From: a bacterium
GTDB taxonomy: Bacteria > Latescibacterota > UBA2968 > GCA-2709665
NCBI GenBank assembly: GCA_027619145.1
Contig: JAQCGA010000171.1
Span: forward strand, 1-7,829
Direction: 5' to 3'
Length of the DNA stretch: 7,829 nucleotides
A program made the position numbers and the translations under genes. Shown here piece by piece: positions 1 through 6,138 of this stretch (position 1 is the first letter of the stretch; the number at the start of each line of letters is the position of its first letter). Under the pieces are notes generated by a model. The model saw nothing but the letters and a program-made list of their open reading frames with translations. It did not search any database and was not told the DNA's origin.

Positions 1-423
1 TTCCGAAGGATATTCGGCCAGGACGACCCGATGGAACCCTTCTCGTTTTTCGGTGGCCATCACGTTTTCAATGAACTGCTTCACGGGGCTGTAAATATTG
101 CCCACAATTGGGGCGCGCCGCAGGAGAGCCTCTCCTTTACCAATAAGCCGCTTGCCGAGTACGTTGCTGGCCAGAATACCGGCCAGCCAAATGACGGCGA
201 CGGTGAGGACAATTCCCAGGCCAGGGATGTCTGCCTGGGTTTGGAAAATTTGTTTGAGCAGCGGTTGAGCCAGGCCATCGAGCCATTGAAACACCAGACG
301 TAATACCAGAAAGGTAACAACAACGGGCACCAGGAAAGCGATGCCAGCAAGCATTCTAGTACGAAATCCGCCACGACCTCGTTCTTCTGGTTTTGCTGAA
401 GGTTCTTGTGCATCCTTGTTCAC
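1..423 (-). CDS. DUF502 family membrane protein, N-terminal part (runs off left edge)
   Basis: The frame is open from a GTG at 421-423 to the window edge, giving 141 residues without a stop. The start leaves a short polar, arginine-rich leader (about residues 2-23), then a first membrane segment (about 24-45, core AFLVPVVVTFLVL), the linker LVFQWLDGLAQPLL, and a second membrane segment (about 68-89, beginning PGLG). After it come NVLGKRLIGKGEALL, the block PIVGNIYSPVKQFIE and the start of a soluble strand, RVVLAEYPSE. This order (two helices, PGLG, an I-Y-S-x-V-K-Q block, then V-V-L-x-E-Y-P) is that of DUF502 proteins, a widespread inner-membrane family of unknown function. AAAGGA at 436-441 lies 12 bases before the GTG, slightly far for a ribosome site. 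An internal ATG at 352-354 would remove the basic leader and is less likely. The gene follows the DUF4837 gene after 134 bases and may have its own promoter. Confidence 0.88.
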   Translation of the reverse strand, partial: MNKDAQEPSAKPEERGRGGFRTRMLAGIAFLVPVVVTFLVLRLVFQWLDGLAQPLLKQIFQTQADIPGLGIVLTVAVIWLAGILASNVLGKRLIGKGEALLRRAPIVGNIYSPVKQFIENVMATEKREGFHRVVLAEYPSE

Positions 424-447
424 GTGGCCTGTATTTCCTTTGCAGGG

Positions 448-469
448 TCCGGCGGTGTTGGATGCCGGA
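448..469 (-). other. Inverted repeat in the leader before the DUF502 gene
   Basis: TCCGGC (464-469) and GCCGGA (448-453) form perfect six-base arms around a 10-base loop, 25 bases before the GTG start. No run of T follows, so it does not look like an intrinsic terminator. It could be a leader hairpin affecting translation or simply chance. If translation began further upstream (an in-frame TTG exists at 493-495), it would be coding. Confidence 0.3.
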
Positions 470-523
470 AAATACTTTATGTTCAGTGATTTCAAACGGG
501 TAACAACCGGAAGCCTGGACGAA

Positions 524-552
524 AGTATACCCTCTTTTGTCTCATAACGCAA
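524..552 (-). promoter_or_regulatory. Candidate promoter for the DUF502 gene
   Basis: On the minus strand TTGCGT (547-552) is separated by 17 bases from TATACT (524-529), a weak -35 with a good -10 for the main sigma factor. The overlapping TACTTTCG also fits the Bacteroidota -7 form TAnnTTTG except for one base. The site lies just past the DUF4837 stop and about 100 bases before the DUF502 start, where a promoter would be expected. Confidence 0.35.
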
Positions 553-557
553 GGGTG

Positions 558-1625
558 TCAGGGGACGGGAGAGGAGGAGGTAAATTCAAATGTTCGAGCC
601 ATCAGGTCTACCTGGCGTACATAAGGTTCTTTGCGTTTGTTGGGCGAGAATACTCCCACATCGACCCAGAAGAAGCGGTCCAGATCTACGTCTACAAAGG
701 CATAGCTTTTGAAGGGGCCGCCATTCCAGTTCTTTTCGTTCTCCCACAGTCCCTGGAGTTCTACCGCCAGTTTGCCTGCAAACGGGGTTTGTGAAGTTTC
801 AACTTGTCCGGCAGCAATACGGTCTCCATCGAAGAAGCGCCGTGTAATTTCGTCTCGTTTGTTGATGCACCAGTCATAGGTCAGCCGGTCCGGCGGAATG
901 CCGTCTTCCCAATAAACAAATAACCAGCGGTTGGGTTCTTCTTTGGTGAGGATCACAAAACTGCTGTCAGGGGCTGTTTCCAGAATTCGGTAACCGAAGG
1001 CAACGCGTACTGTCCAACCGTATTTTTGCGATAGTTCTTCGGTAAGTTCTTTCCGTTCTCCATAATGATAAATCAGGGTCTGGATACGCTTGTTGCGGGC
1101 TTCTTCCGCAGCACGGTACAGCCGGTCTGCTTCCATACGAATATTTTCTATGACGTGTTCCGGATCCTCTCCAGATATGGTAAGGAGCAATTGTTCTTGA
1201 GCCCAAATGTCGTTTTTCCAGGAAATGGCTGCGGGGGAGCCGTTGCGGATGGCCTCCTGCACCTCCGGACTGAGAAGGCTGCGCAGGAAGGTTGCCGTGG
1301 CATGCGGGGCATCGATTGGACTGATGACCAGCAGGTTTTTTCGGCGCTTGTATTTATGGAGATCCATATCGTTAATGTCTCCGTAGCGCAGAGAGAAGAC
1401 CTTTTCCTCTTGTGGTGTGTACATCACTTTTTCAAACGTATCTCGTAAGGGTCCTTCAAAACGTTGCCAGTCTGCGGCATCTGCGAGAACCACAATTTCT
1501 TGTGCGGGTCCCACGGATTCGGGCAATGAGCCTTTGCAGCCGCCCCAAACGGTTAGTGCGGCCAAGATCAGGAGCAGGGATTGTATTGAATGACGTGGGC
1601 GGATTGCTACACCAGAAAATGCCAT
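558..1625 (-). CDS. DUF4837 family lipoprotein
   Basis: This is a 355-residue protein, about the usual length for DUF4837 (roughly 340), an uncharacterised family found mainly in Bacteroidota. The N-terminus is a lipoprotein signal: basic residues R9 and R11, hydrophobic core LLLILAALTV (17-26), then W-G-G-C with the predicted lipidated Cys30. Tryptophan at -3 is unusual for a lipobox. The mature protein opens with the family block EIVVLADAADWQ (43-54), then KRRKNLLVISP, WLFVYWEDGIPPDRL, a stretch beginning RDEITRRFFDGDRI, and near the C-terminus GLWEN (292-296), NGGPF and a final YVRQVDLMARTFEF. It is likely anchored to a membrane facing the periplasm; no catalytic motif is visible. The ATG at 1623-1625 has AAAGGA at 1631-1636, five bases upstream. 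It starts 61 bases after sbcC with no clear terminator between, so it is probably the last gene of the sbcDC transcript. A functional link to DNA repair is not shown. Confidence 0.9.
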   Translation of the reverse strand: MAFSGVAIRPRHSIQSLLLILAALTVWGGCKGSLPESVGPAQEIVVLADAADWQRFEGPLRDTFEKVMYTPQEEKVFSLRYGDINDMDLHKYKRRKNLLVISPIDAPHATATFLRSLLSPEVQEAIRNGSPAAISWKNDIWAQEQLLLTISGEDPEHVIENIRMEADRLYRAAEEARNKRIQTLIYHYGERKELTEELSQKYGWTVRVAFGYRILETAPDSSFVILTKEEPNRWLFVYWEDGIPPDRLTYDWCINKRDEITRRFFDGDRIAAGQVETSQTPFAGKLAVELQGLWENEKNWNGGPFKSYAFVDVDLDRFFWVDVGVFSPNKRKEPYVRQVDLMARTFEFTSSSPVP

Positions 1626-1686
1626 GAATTTCCTTTATTTCTAAGCGGTCAACAGGCGCGTGGACCCGTTTCACCTGGGCTGCCTT

Positions 1687-4600
1687 TCAATGGAGCACCT
1701 GGAAAACGGAGCCTGTGTCAGGGTATTTGGTAACCTCGATCCGAACGGGGAAGGCCTGTTTGAGTGCTTCTACGTGGGTGATGACCAGGATCTTCTCAAA
1801 ATCTTCGCTGATGGCCTGAATGGCTTCCACGAGATGCTCAAGTCCTTCTGCATCCTGGGTGCCGAACCCTTCGTCTATGACCAGGGTGCGGAGCCGTGTA
1901 CCGGCTCTGCGGGCTAGGAGTTTGGAGAGGGCGATGCGGAGAGAAAAATCCACACGAAAGGCCTCTCCGCCAGAATAAAGTTCGTAGCGCCGCTCGCCCA
2001 ATTCGTCGCTGATCTGGATATCCAGGGTTTCTCGAGAGCCCCCTTTTTTAAGGTCTTTGAGCGACTCCAGGGAGATCTGGGTGCGGTTCTCGGTAAGCCG
2101 GGACAGGATGCGGTTGGCCTCTTCTTCAATTTCCGGGATTGCCTGTTCAATGATGAGGGCCTGGATGCCATCTTTTCCGAAGGCTATGACCAGTTCCCGG
2201 TAGGTGCGAATTTCTTTTTCGGCACGGTTGAGGCGATCTTGTTCTTCCTGGCGAGCAGCTTCGAACGTTTCACATCTTTCCAACCGGGTCTGGAGGACGG
2301 CCCGTTTCTGAAAGAGGCGGTCGCGTTCGGCGCGCTGGTTTTTCAACTGTTCCTGATTTTGGGCAATCTGTTCTGGCAGAGATTCGGTTTCGCGTACGTC
2401 TGGCTCAAGTTCGCTCACGCGCAAGTTTACGCGTTCGAGCCGGGATGCGTTGTCCTGCAAGCGTTTGTTTGCGGCCTGGAGGCGAGTCTGCGCGCTGTCC
2501 ATCTCACGCTGGGCAGACTGGAGTCGTTCTTTGCGGCCTTCTACATCGGAAAGATTTTCCAGGGATTGGGTCACGTGCGTGTGTTGTTGCGCATCGTAGT
2601 TCAGGTTTTCCAATTCGAGCTGCAAGGCGGTCAGTTCTTCCTGGGCCGGGCGCGCGTAGCGTTTTTCGGTGAGCCAGGTGCGGGCGGTGTCGCGTTTGTC
2701 GCGGGCTTCCGGCAGAGTGTGTTGAATTTTTTCCCGTCGCGCTTCGGCTGTTTGCAACTGGGCTAGGCGCGTTTCTATCATTGAGAGGTCTTGCAGGCGT
2801 TTGCGCAAGATACGGTGGTTGTCCGGATCGTAGAGGAGCGCTTCCAGTTCTTTGCGAGCTTCTGCAAGAACCCGGGCTTCTTTGCTGTTGGTTTGGATTT
2901 CTGAGGCGCGGGTTTCCAGGCCGGCTACCTCCTGGTGTACACGTTCCAGATCCTGTGCGGCCTGTGCGGCCATTTTGAGGGCTGCTTCCGCTCGGGCTGC
3001 GTTGCTGGCAGCATCTTCGATGGCCGCCAGGCGGTTTTTGAGATCCTGATAATTTCGGCGGTAAATTTCTCGCTCGGATGCAGCGTTTTCAGCCTCCTCT
3101 TCCAGGGCCTGAATGCTGGCTTGCTGGCGTTGCATCTGTTCATCTAGCTGGACACGGACTTCCTCCCGGTGCTGGTCATCCAGGTTCGTGCCGCAAAGAG
3201 GGCATTGAGCCTCTTGAAGCTCCTCCAGTGCGGAGCGTTGCCTGGCCACTCGGTCTACTTCTTTTTGGAGCTCTTCGATGCGTTGACGTGCATTTTCTTC
3301 GCGAGATTTCAGAGAGGCACCTTCTTCGCGGACCCGGTCTCGCTGGCGTTCCAATTCTTGTGCCTGTTCGAGTCTCAGGTTCGCTTCTTGTGTATTTTTG
3401 AGAAGGGTGGGTTCTTCACCTGCGACCGCTTCCAGGTGCTGCTGCCTCTCTCTCCGGGTATTGAGCGCGACGTGAATGTCCGCCCGGGCCGCTTCGTAGG
3501 CGCGTTCCAGTTCGCGGATATGGCGCTCGAGGGTTTCTTTCTTTTCTCGTGTTTCCTCAAATTGGTGTTCTTGTTCCCGCGCCAGTGCGAGTTCTTTTGT
3601 TCCGGTTTCAATTTCTTCGCGACGGATGAGGATTTCATCAATTTCTCGGAGTTCTCTTTCTGCTTCAGAAACCCGCAGTTCCCACTCCCCCAGGCGGCGT
3701 TCCACTTCATGGCGTGCCTGGGTGATTTGTTTTTCCAGATCGGATTGCTGTTTTTCTAGGTCCCGGAGACGGTGTAGCTTTTGCTGCAGTTGGGTTTCTT
3801 CTCCCTGGAGGGTTTTGCGCTGTTCTACGGCGGCTAAGATCTCTTCTTTTTTTAATAAGATTTCGTGGCAGGCGTCCAATTCTTTCTGGGCAGTATTCGC
3901 TTCTGTTGTAGCGGTTTTTTGATCTGATTCCAGTCGCGTCCATTCTTCTTTCAAACCGGCCAATTCCTGTTCTTTTGCTTTTGTTCGGGCCTGGTTTTCT
4001 CGCAATGTTTCCAGGTGTCGTTCTGCTGCGGAGATCTCTTTTTCCAGAACTTCGAGGTGGGTGGAGGAGGTCTCCAGGTTTTTCAGAAGTTCGGGTTTTT
4101 CCGCTGCTGCCTGTTCGATTTCGGCCAGGTGCTGCCGGGCTTGCGAGGCATCTACTTCTGTTTCCTGGACGTGCGCACGCGCCAGGGCTGCCAGCTCGTC
4201 GTAGCGGGACAGGCCCAGGATTTCGGCCAGAATCGTTTTTCGTTCCCGGGCGTTGCGCCGGGTGAATTCATCTGCTTGCCCCTGCAAGATGAATGCGGAG
4301 TTGATAAATGTGTCGTAGCTCATGCGCAGCAGGCCATTGAGCCGGTCTTGTGTTTTGCGCAAGGAGCTCTCTTCGGTCAGGGCGCGGAAGGCTCCTGATT
4401 CTGGATCGAAGACCTGGAGTTCGAGTGAAGAGGACCCGGAGCGGGCGGTTTTGCGGTAGCTGCGGCTTACCCGGTACCGGTCATTTTCGAGGGCAAATAT
4501 GAAGACGACCTGCATTTCTGTCGCGCCAATCCGCAGAAGACCGTCATCGGGTTTGCGTTCGGCACTGCTTTTTCGGGCTTCTCCCCACAGTGCCCAGGTC

Positions 4601-4737
4601 ATGGCATCGAGCAGGGCGGATTTGCCGTGGCCGTTTTGGCCAGAGATACAGGCGACATGAAATGTGGTGAAGTCCAGAGCGGGTGGAGATTCCCCATAGC
4701 TGAGGAAATTGCTCAAAGAAAGTGAAATAGGAATCAT
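1687..4737 (-). CDS. sbcC: SbcC, Rad50-like ATPase subunit of the SbcCD nuclease
   Basis: This complete 1016-residue SMC-like ATPase powers the SbcCD complex, which tethers and processes double-strand ends and hairpins in the cytoplasm/nucleoid. The N-terminal ATPase half has Walker A GQNGHGKS (33-40) and the Q-loop in FILQGQ (Gln152). Heptad-rich charged coiled coil runs from about 180 to 830, broken by the zinc hook CPLC (Cys512, Cys515) almost exactly at mid-length; the hook dimerises two molecules through zinc. The C-terminal half has the signature SGGE (922-925), Walker B LVIDEG (Asp955, Glu956) and H-loop ITH (His988). All catalytic elements are intact. Length is typical of Bacteroidota/Chloroflexota-type SbcC and near E. 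coli SbcC (1048). The ATG overlaps the sbcD stop in ATGA (4734-4737), and GAAGG at 4747-4751 is nine bases upstream, so translation is probably coupled to the 3' part of sbcD. It ends in TGA. Confidence 0.97.
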   Translation of the reverse strand: MIPISLSLSNFLSYGESPPALDFTTFHVACISGQNGHGKSALLDAMTWALWGEARKSSAERKPDDGLLRIGATEMQVVFIFALENDRYRVSRSYRKTARSGSSSLELQVFDPESGAFRALTEESSLRKTQDRLNGLLRMSYDTFINSAFILQGQADEFTRRNARERKTILAEILGLSRYDELAALARAHVQETEVDASQARQHLAEIEQAAAEKPELLKNLETSSTHLEVLEKEISAAERHLETLRENQARTKAKEQELAGLKEEWTRLESDQKTATTEANTAQKELDACHEILLKKEEILAAVEQRKTLQGEETQLQQKLHRLRDLEKQQSDLEKQITQARHEVERRLGEWELRVSEAERELREIDEILIRREEIETGTKELALAREQEHQFEETREKKETLERHIRELERAYEAARADIHVALNTRRERQQHLEAVAGEEPTLLKNTQEANLRLEQAQELERQRDRVREEGASLKSREENARQRIEELQKEVDRVARQRSALEELQEAQCPLCGTNLDDQHREEVRVQLDEQMQRQQASIQALEEEAENAASEREIYRRNYQDLKNRLAAIEDAASNAARAEAALKMAAQAAQDLERVHQEVAGLETRASEIQTNSKEARVLAEARKELEALLYDPDNHRILRKRLQDLSMIETRLAQLQTAEARREKIQHTLPEARDKRDTARTWLTEKRYARPAQEELTALQLELENLNYDAQQHTHVTQSLENLSDVEGRKERLQSAQREMDSAQTRLQAANKRLQDNASRLERVNLRVSELEPDVRETESLPEQIAQNQEQLKNQRAERDRLFQKRAVLQTRLERCETFEAARQEEQDRLNRAEKEIRTYRELVIAFGKDGIQALIIEQAIPEIEEEANRILSRLTENRTQISLESLKDLKKGGSRETLDIQISDELGERRYELYSGGEAFRVDFSLRIALSKLLARRAGTRLRTLVIDEGFGTQDAEGLEHLVEAIQAISEDFEKILVITHVEALKQAFPVRIEVTKYPDTGSVFQVLH

Positions 4738-5261
4738 GTGGCCCGGCCTTCTTGAAGTTGTGCTTCCAGATAGGCGGCGCTTATTTGCAGATCTTCTTCG
4801 ATAGATTCTAATTCTGGATGGTTCTGGATGTAGGCGTGCAGCGCGTCTTTGAGGTGCATGTCTTCGGAGATTTCCGCCCGTCGCATGTGCGCGTGCGCTT
4901 TGGGTTTGGGGGCAATGGTGGCTACGAGGAACGCGCTGTCCAGGGCCTGTTTGACGGCCTTGAGGTCCACGGTGTCGTTCCGTTCTCCTTGAAGTTCATA
5001 GATCACGCGTACGACTGCATCTGTAAGCGTATGGCGCCCAATTTCTTCCAGGATGGCGGTGGTGGGGTCTTCGTCTTCGGAAACAAGAATACGCAGCGTT
5101 TTGAAAGGTCTTGCTGGTGTTCTGACAAAGGTATAGGATGTTTCACGGCGAAGGGGTGCCTCGTTGTCCTCAGTACCGTCCCGAATGGTGACCAGACATA
5201 CGCCACGGGGTTCGTTTTCTTCGCCGAAGTCAATGCGTTCCAGGCTGCCGGAATAGACCAC
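4734..5261 (-). CDS. sbcD: SbcD C-terminal fragment (capping domain), possible GTG restart
   Basis: From the GTG at 5259-5261 the frame encodes 175 residues corresponding to the SbcD capping domain and C-terminal tail, opening VVYSGSLERIDFGEE and ending ISAAYLEAQLQEGRAT. GGAGGG at 5271-5276 lies nine bases before the GTG, a spacing suited to ribosome binding, and the GTG is only 28 bases past the TAG, so reinitiation is feasible. The caveat is that GGAGGG encodes the conserved Gly-Gly of the family and could be there for that reason alone. It contains no catalytic motifs and overlaps the sbcC start in ATGA. Confidence 0.5.
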   Translation of the reverse strand: MVYSGSLERIDFGEENEPRGVCLVTIRDGTEDNEAPLRRETSYTFVRTPARPFKTLRILVSEDEDPTTAILEEIGRHTLTDAVVRVIYELQGERNDTVDLKAVKQALDSAFLVATIAPKPKAHAHMRRAEISEDMHLKDALHAYIQNHPELESIEEDLQISAAYLEAQLQEGRAT

Positions 5262-5278
5262 CGGCGGATGCCCTCCGG
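5261..5278 (-). other. GC-rich hairpin just downstream of the sbcD amber codon
   Basis: CCGGAGG (5272-5278) and CCGCCGG (5261-5267) pair by six G-C pairs with one A-G mismatch around the tetraloop GCAT. The stem begins 10 bases after the TAG. It would cover the GGAGGG motif and the first base of the GTG. It may stimulate readthrough, control a restart, or merely reflect the codons for the conserved Gly-Gly-His-Pro-Pro stretch. Confidence 0.35.
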
Positions 5279-5288
5279 CGTTGAGGTC

Positions 5289-5993
5289 CTAGAATTTATG
5301 GATGTGACCCAGGGCGATGTAGTCGAAGGCGGGATTGGCGAGGGTGCTGGTGAGGAAGACAGGATCTCGTCCGATAATGGCGGTTTGTTCGGAGCCGGAG
5401 AAGGTGGCATCTGCGGCGGCCACGTGGGCGGCCAGGATGGCGGGATAACGCGGGTCCACTCGGGCGGCCAGGCTTTCGATCATTTGCGCACCCAGGTCCT
5501 GGAGTTTTTCTACGGCTTCTTCCTGAGACAGGGTTTGATATTGGGTCCGGGAGAGCAGGCGGCTGCGGTGCAACCAGGGCAGGCAGGCGACCTGAACGGG
5601 TCCGGATTTTGTGCGAATGGTGAGTAAGCGTGGGTCCGAGGCAATGTATACCCCTTCTGTGCCCAGGGTGCCGAAGATGTCGATGGAGGAAGCTTTGCCG
5701 AAGGCGACGGGGCTGTCGTGGTTCCCGGTGATCATGACAATAGGGATGTGGGCCAGCATGCGGATGAGCGAGGCAAACTCGCGCTGGTGGGTGGGTGTGG
5801 GGTCGCAGGAGCGGTAGGCATCGCCAGAGAAGATGACCAGGTCCACTTCTTCTTTGAGGGCTTCTTCAAACGCGAAGCGTAGACTTTTAACGAAATCCTG
5901 GAGTCGGGTATGGAGGCCTGTTGCAGCGTCCAGACGGCCGTAGTTTTCGATGCCGATGTGGGTATCTGCAACGTGCAGAAATTTAATTTCCAT
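5289..5993 (-). CDS. sbcD: SbcD nuclease-domain fragment ending at the amber codon
   Basis: If TAG is read as stop, this makes a 234-residue protein holding the complete metallophosphoesterase core (motifs I to V, ending GHIHKF) but no capping domain. In Mre11/SbcD family members the capping and C-terminal parts contact DNA and the SbcC/Rad50 coiled-coil base, so this piece alone would be expected to bind SbcC poorly. A longer version beginning at TTG 6021-6023 would add ten residues (MSLPTADPSF) that lack family support. Confidence 0.7.
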   Translation of the reverse strand: MEIKFLHVADTHIGIENYGRLDAATGLHTRLQDFVKSLRFAFEEALKEEVDLVIFSGDAYRSCDPTPTHQREFASLIRMLAHIPIVMITGNHDSPVAFGKASSIDIFGTLGTEGVYIASDPRLLTIRTKSGPVQVACLPWLHRSRLLSRTQYQTLSQEEAVEKLQDLGAQMIESLAARVDPRYPAILAAHVAAADATFSGSEQTAIIGRDPVFLTSTLANPAFDYIALGHIHKF

Positions 5994-6078
5994 AAAAGAA
6001 GGGTCCGCCGTGGGGAGGGACAAAGGCGAGGTCTTAGGGCAAGAGGGCAGGTTGTAAGGAGGTCGAAACCTGAACAGA

Positions 6079-6108
6079 AATGTAGCCAGAAATGCCTGGA
6101 ATTGTCAA
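6079..6108 (-). promoter_or_regulatory. sbcD: Candidate promoter of the sbcDC operon
   Basis: A perfect TTGACA (6103-6108) is followed after 18 bases by TACATT (6079-6084), which continues as TACATTTC, one mismatch from the Bacteroidota -7 form TAnnTTTG. It lies in the 145-base gap between the HhH gene stop and the sbcD start, giving a leader of roughly 75-80 bases. An imperfect dyad, CCAG-6-CTGG (6086-6099), fills the spacer, and AGGT-TTCG-ACCT (6060-6071) lies near the expected transcription start. Either could be an operator, but both have only four-base arms. Confidence 0.45.
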
Positions 6109-6138
6109 GGAGATTCGAGGTATCCGTTACGGGATGGG

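Larger units (their letters stand above)
4734..5993 (-). pseudogene. sbcD: SbcD, Mre11-like nuclease, interrupted by an in-frame amber codon
   Basis: Read through the TAG at 5289-5291, this is one 419-codon frame, the normal length for SbcD. SbcD is the Mn-dependent phosphoesterase of SbcCD, acting as 3'-5' exonuclease and hairpin endonuclease. All five phosphoesterase motifs are present: DTH (Asp10, His12), GD (Asp58), GNHD (90-93), the His190 motif in LAAHVA, and GHIH (229-232). The stop is codon 235, three residues after GHIH, in HKF-TAG-DLN; related proteins have glutamine there, so CAG to TAG is the simplest change. Beyond it the capping-domain sequence continues in the same frame (PPVVYSGSLERIDFGEE) to the TGA that overlaps sbcC, without frameshift or decay. 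I place the start at the ATG 5991-5993 because MEIKFLHVADTHIG matches the family N-terminus; there is no good Shine-Dalgarno site. Whether this is a true pseudogene, a read-through gene, a two-piece gene or a sequencing error cannot be decided from this window. Confidence 0.85.

Noticed and set aside
81..413. Minus-strand 110-codon open frame at the left end
   Set aside because: It is in a different frame from the DUF502 gene, which has clear family sequence through the same bases; the overlapping frame has no family features.
448..469. Intrinsic terminator for the DUF4837 gene
   Set aside because: The stem is followed by CCCTGCAAAGG rather than a T-run and lies about 90 bases beyond the stop.
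1626..1686. Terminator or promoter between sbcC and the DUF4837 gene
   Set aside because: Only a weak four-base dyad (GGTC/GACC) and a lone TTGACC without a suitable -10 were seen.
2239..2766. Plus-strand 175-codon hydrophobic open frame inside sbcC
   Set aside because: It is antisense to the glutamate- and glutamine-rich SbcC coiled coil, whose complement naturally reads as Leu/Phe/Ala-rich sequence. No independent signals were found.
5289..5291. Pyrrolysine or genome-wide TAG recoding
   Set aside because: The expected residue is an ordinary glutamine, and the rest of the window has many Gln codons with no internal TAG. Visible terminators are TGA and TAA, but four genes are too few to argue from.
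4818..5627. Plus-strand open frame of 269 codons running across the sbcD break
   Set aside because: It lies antisense to conserved SbcD sequence, has glycine- and valine-rich composition typical of a reverse-strand shadow, and shows no recognisable domain.
5994..6023. TTG start ten codons upstream for sbcD
   Set aside because: The extra residues do not match the SbcD N-terminus, and the TTG has no ribosome site.
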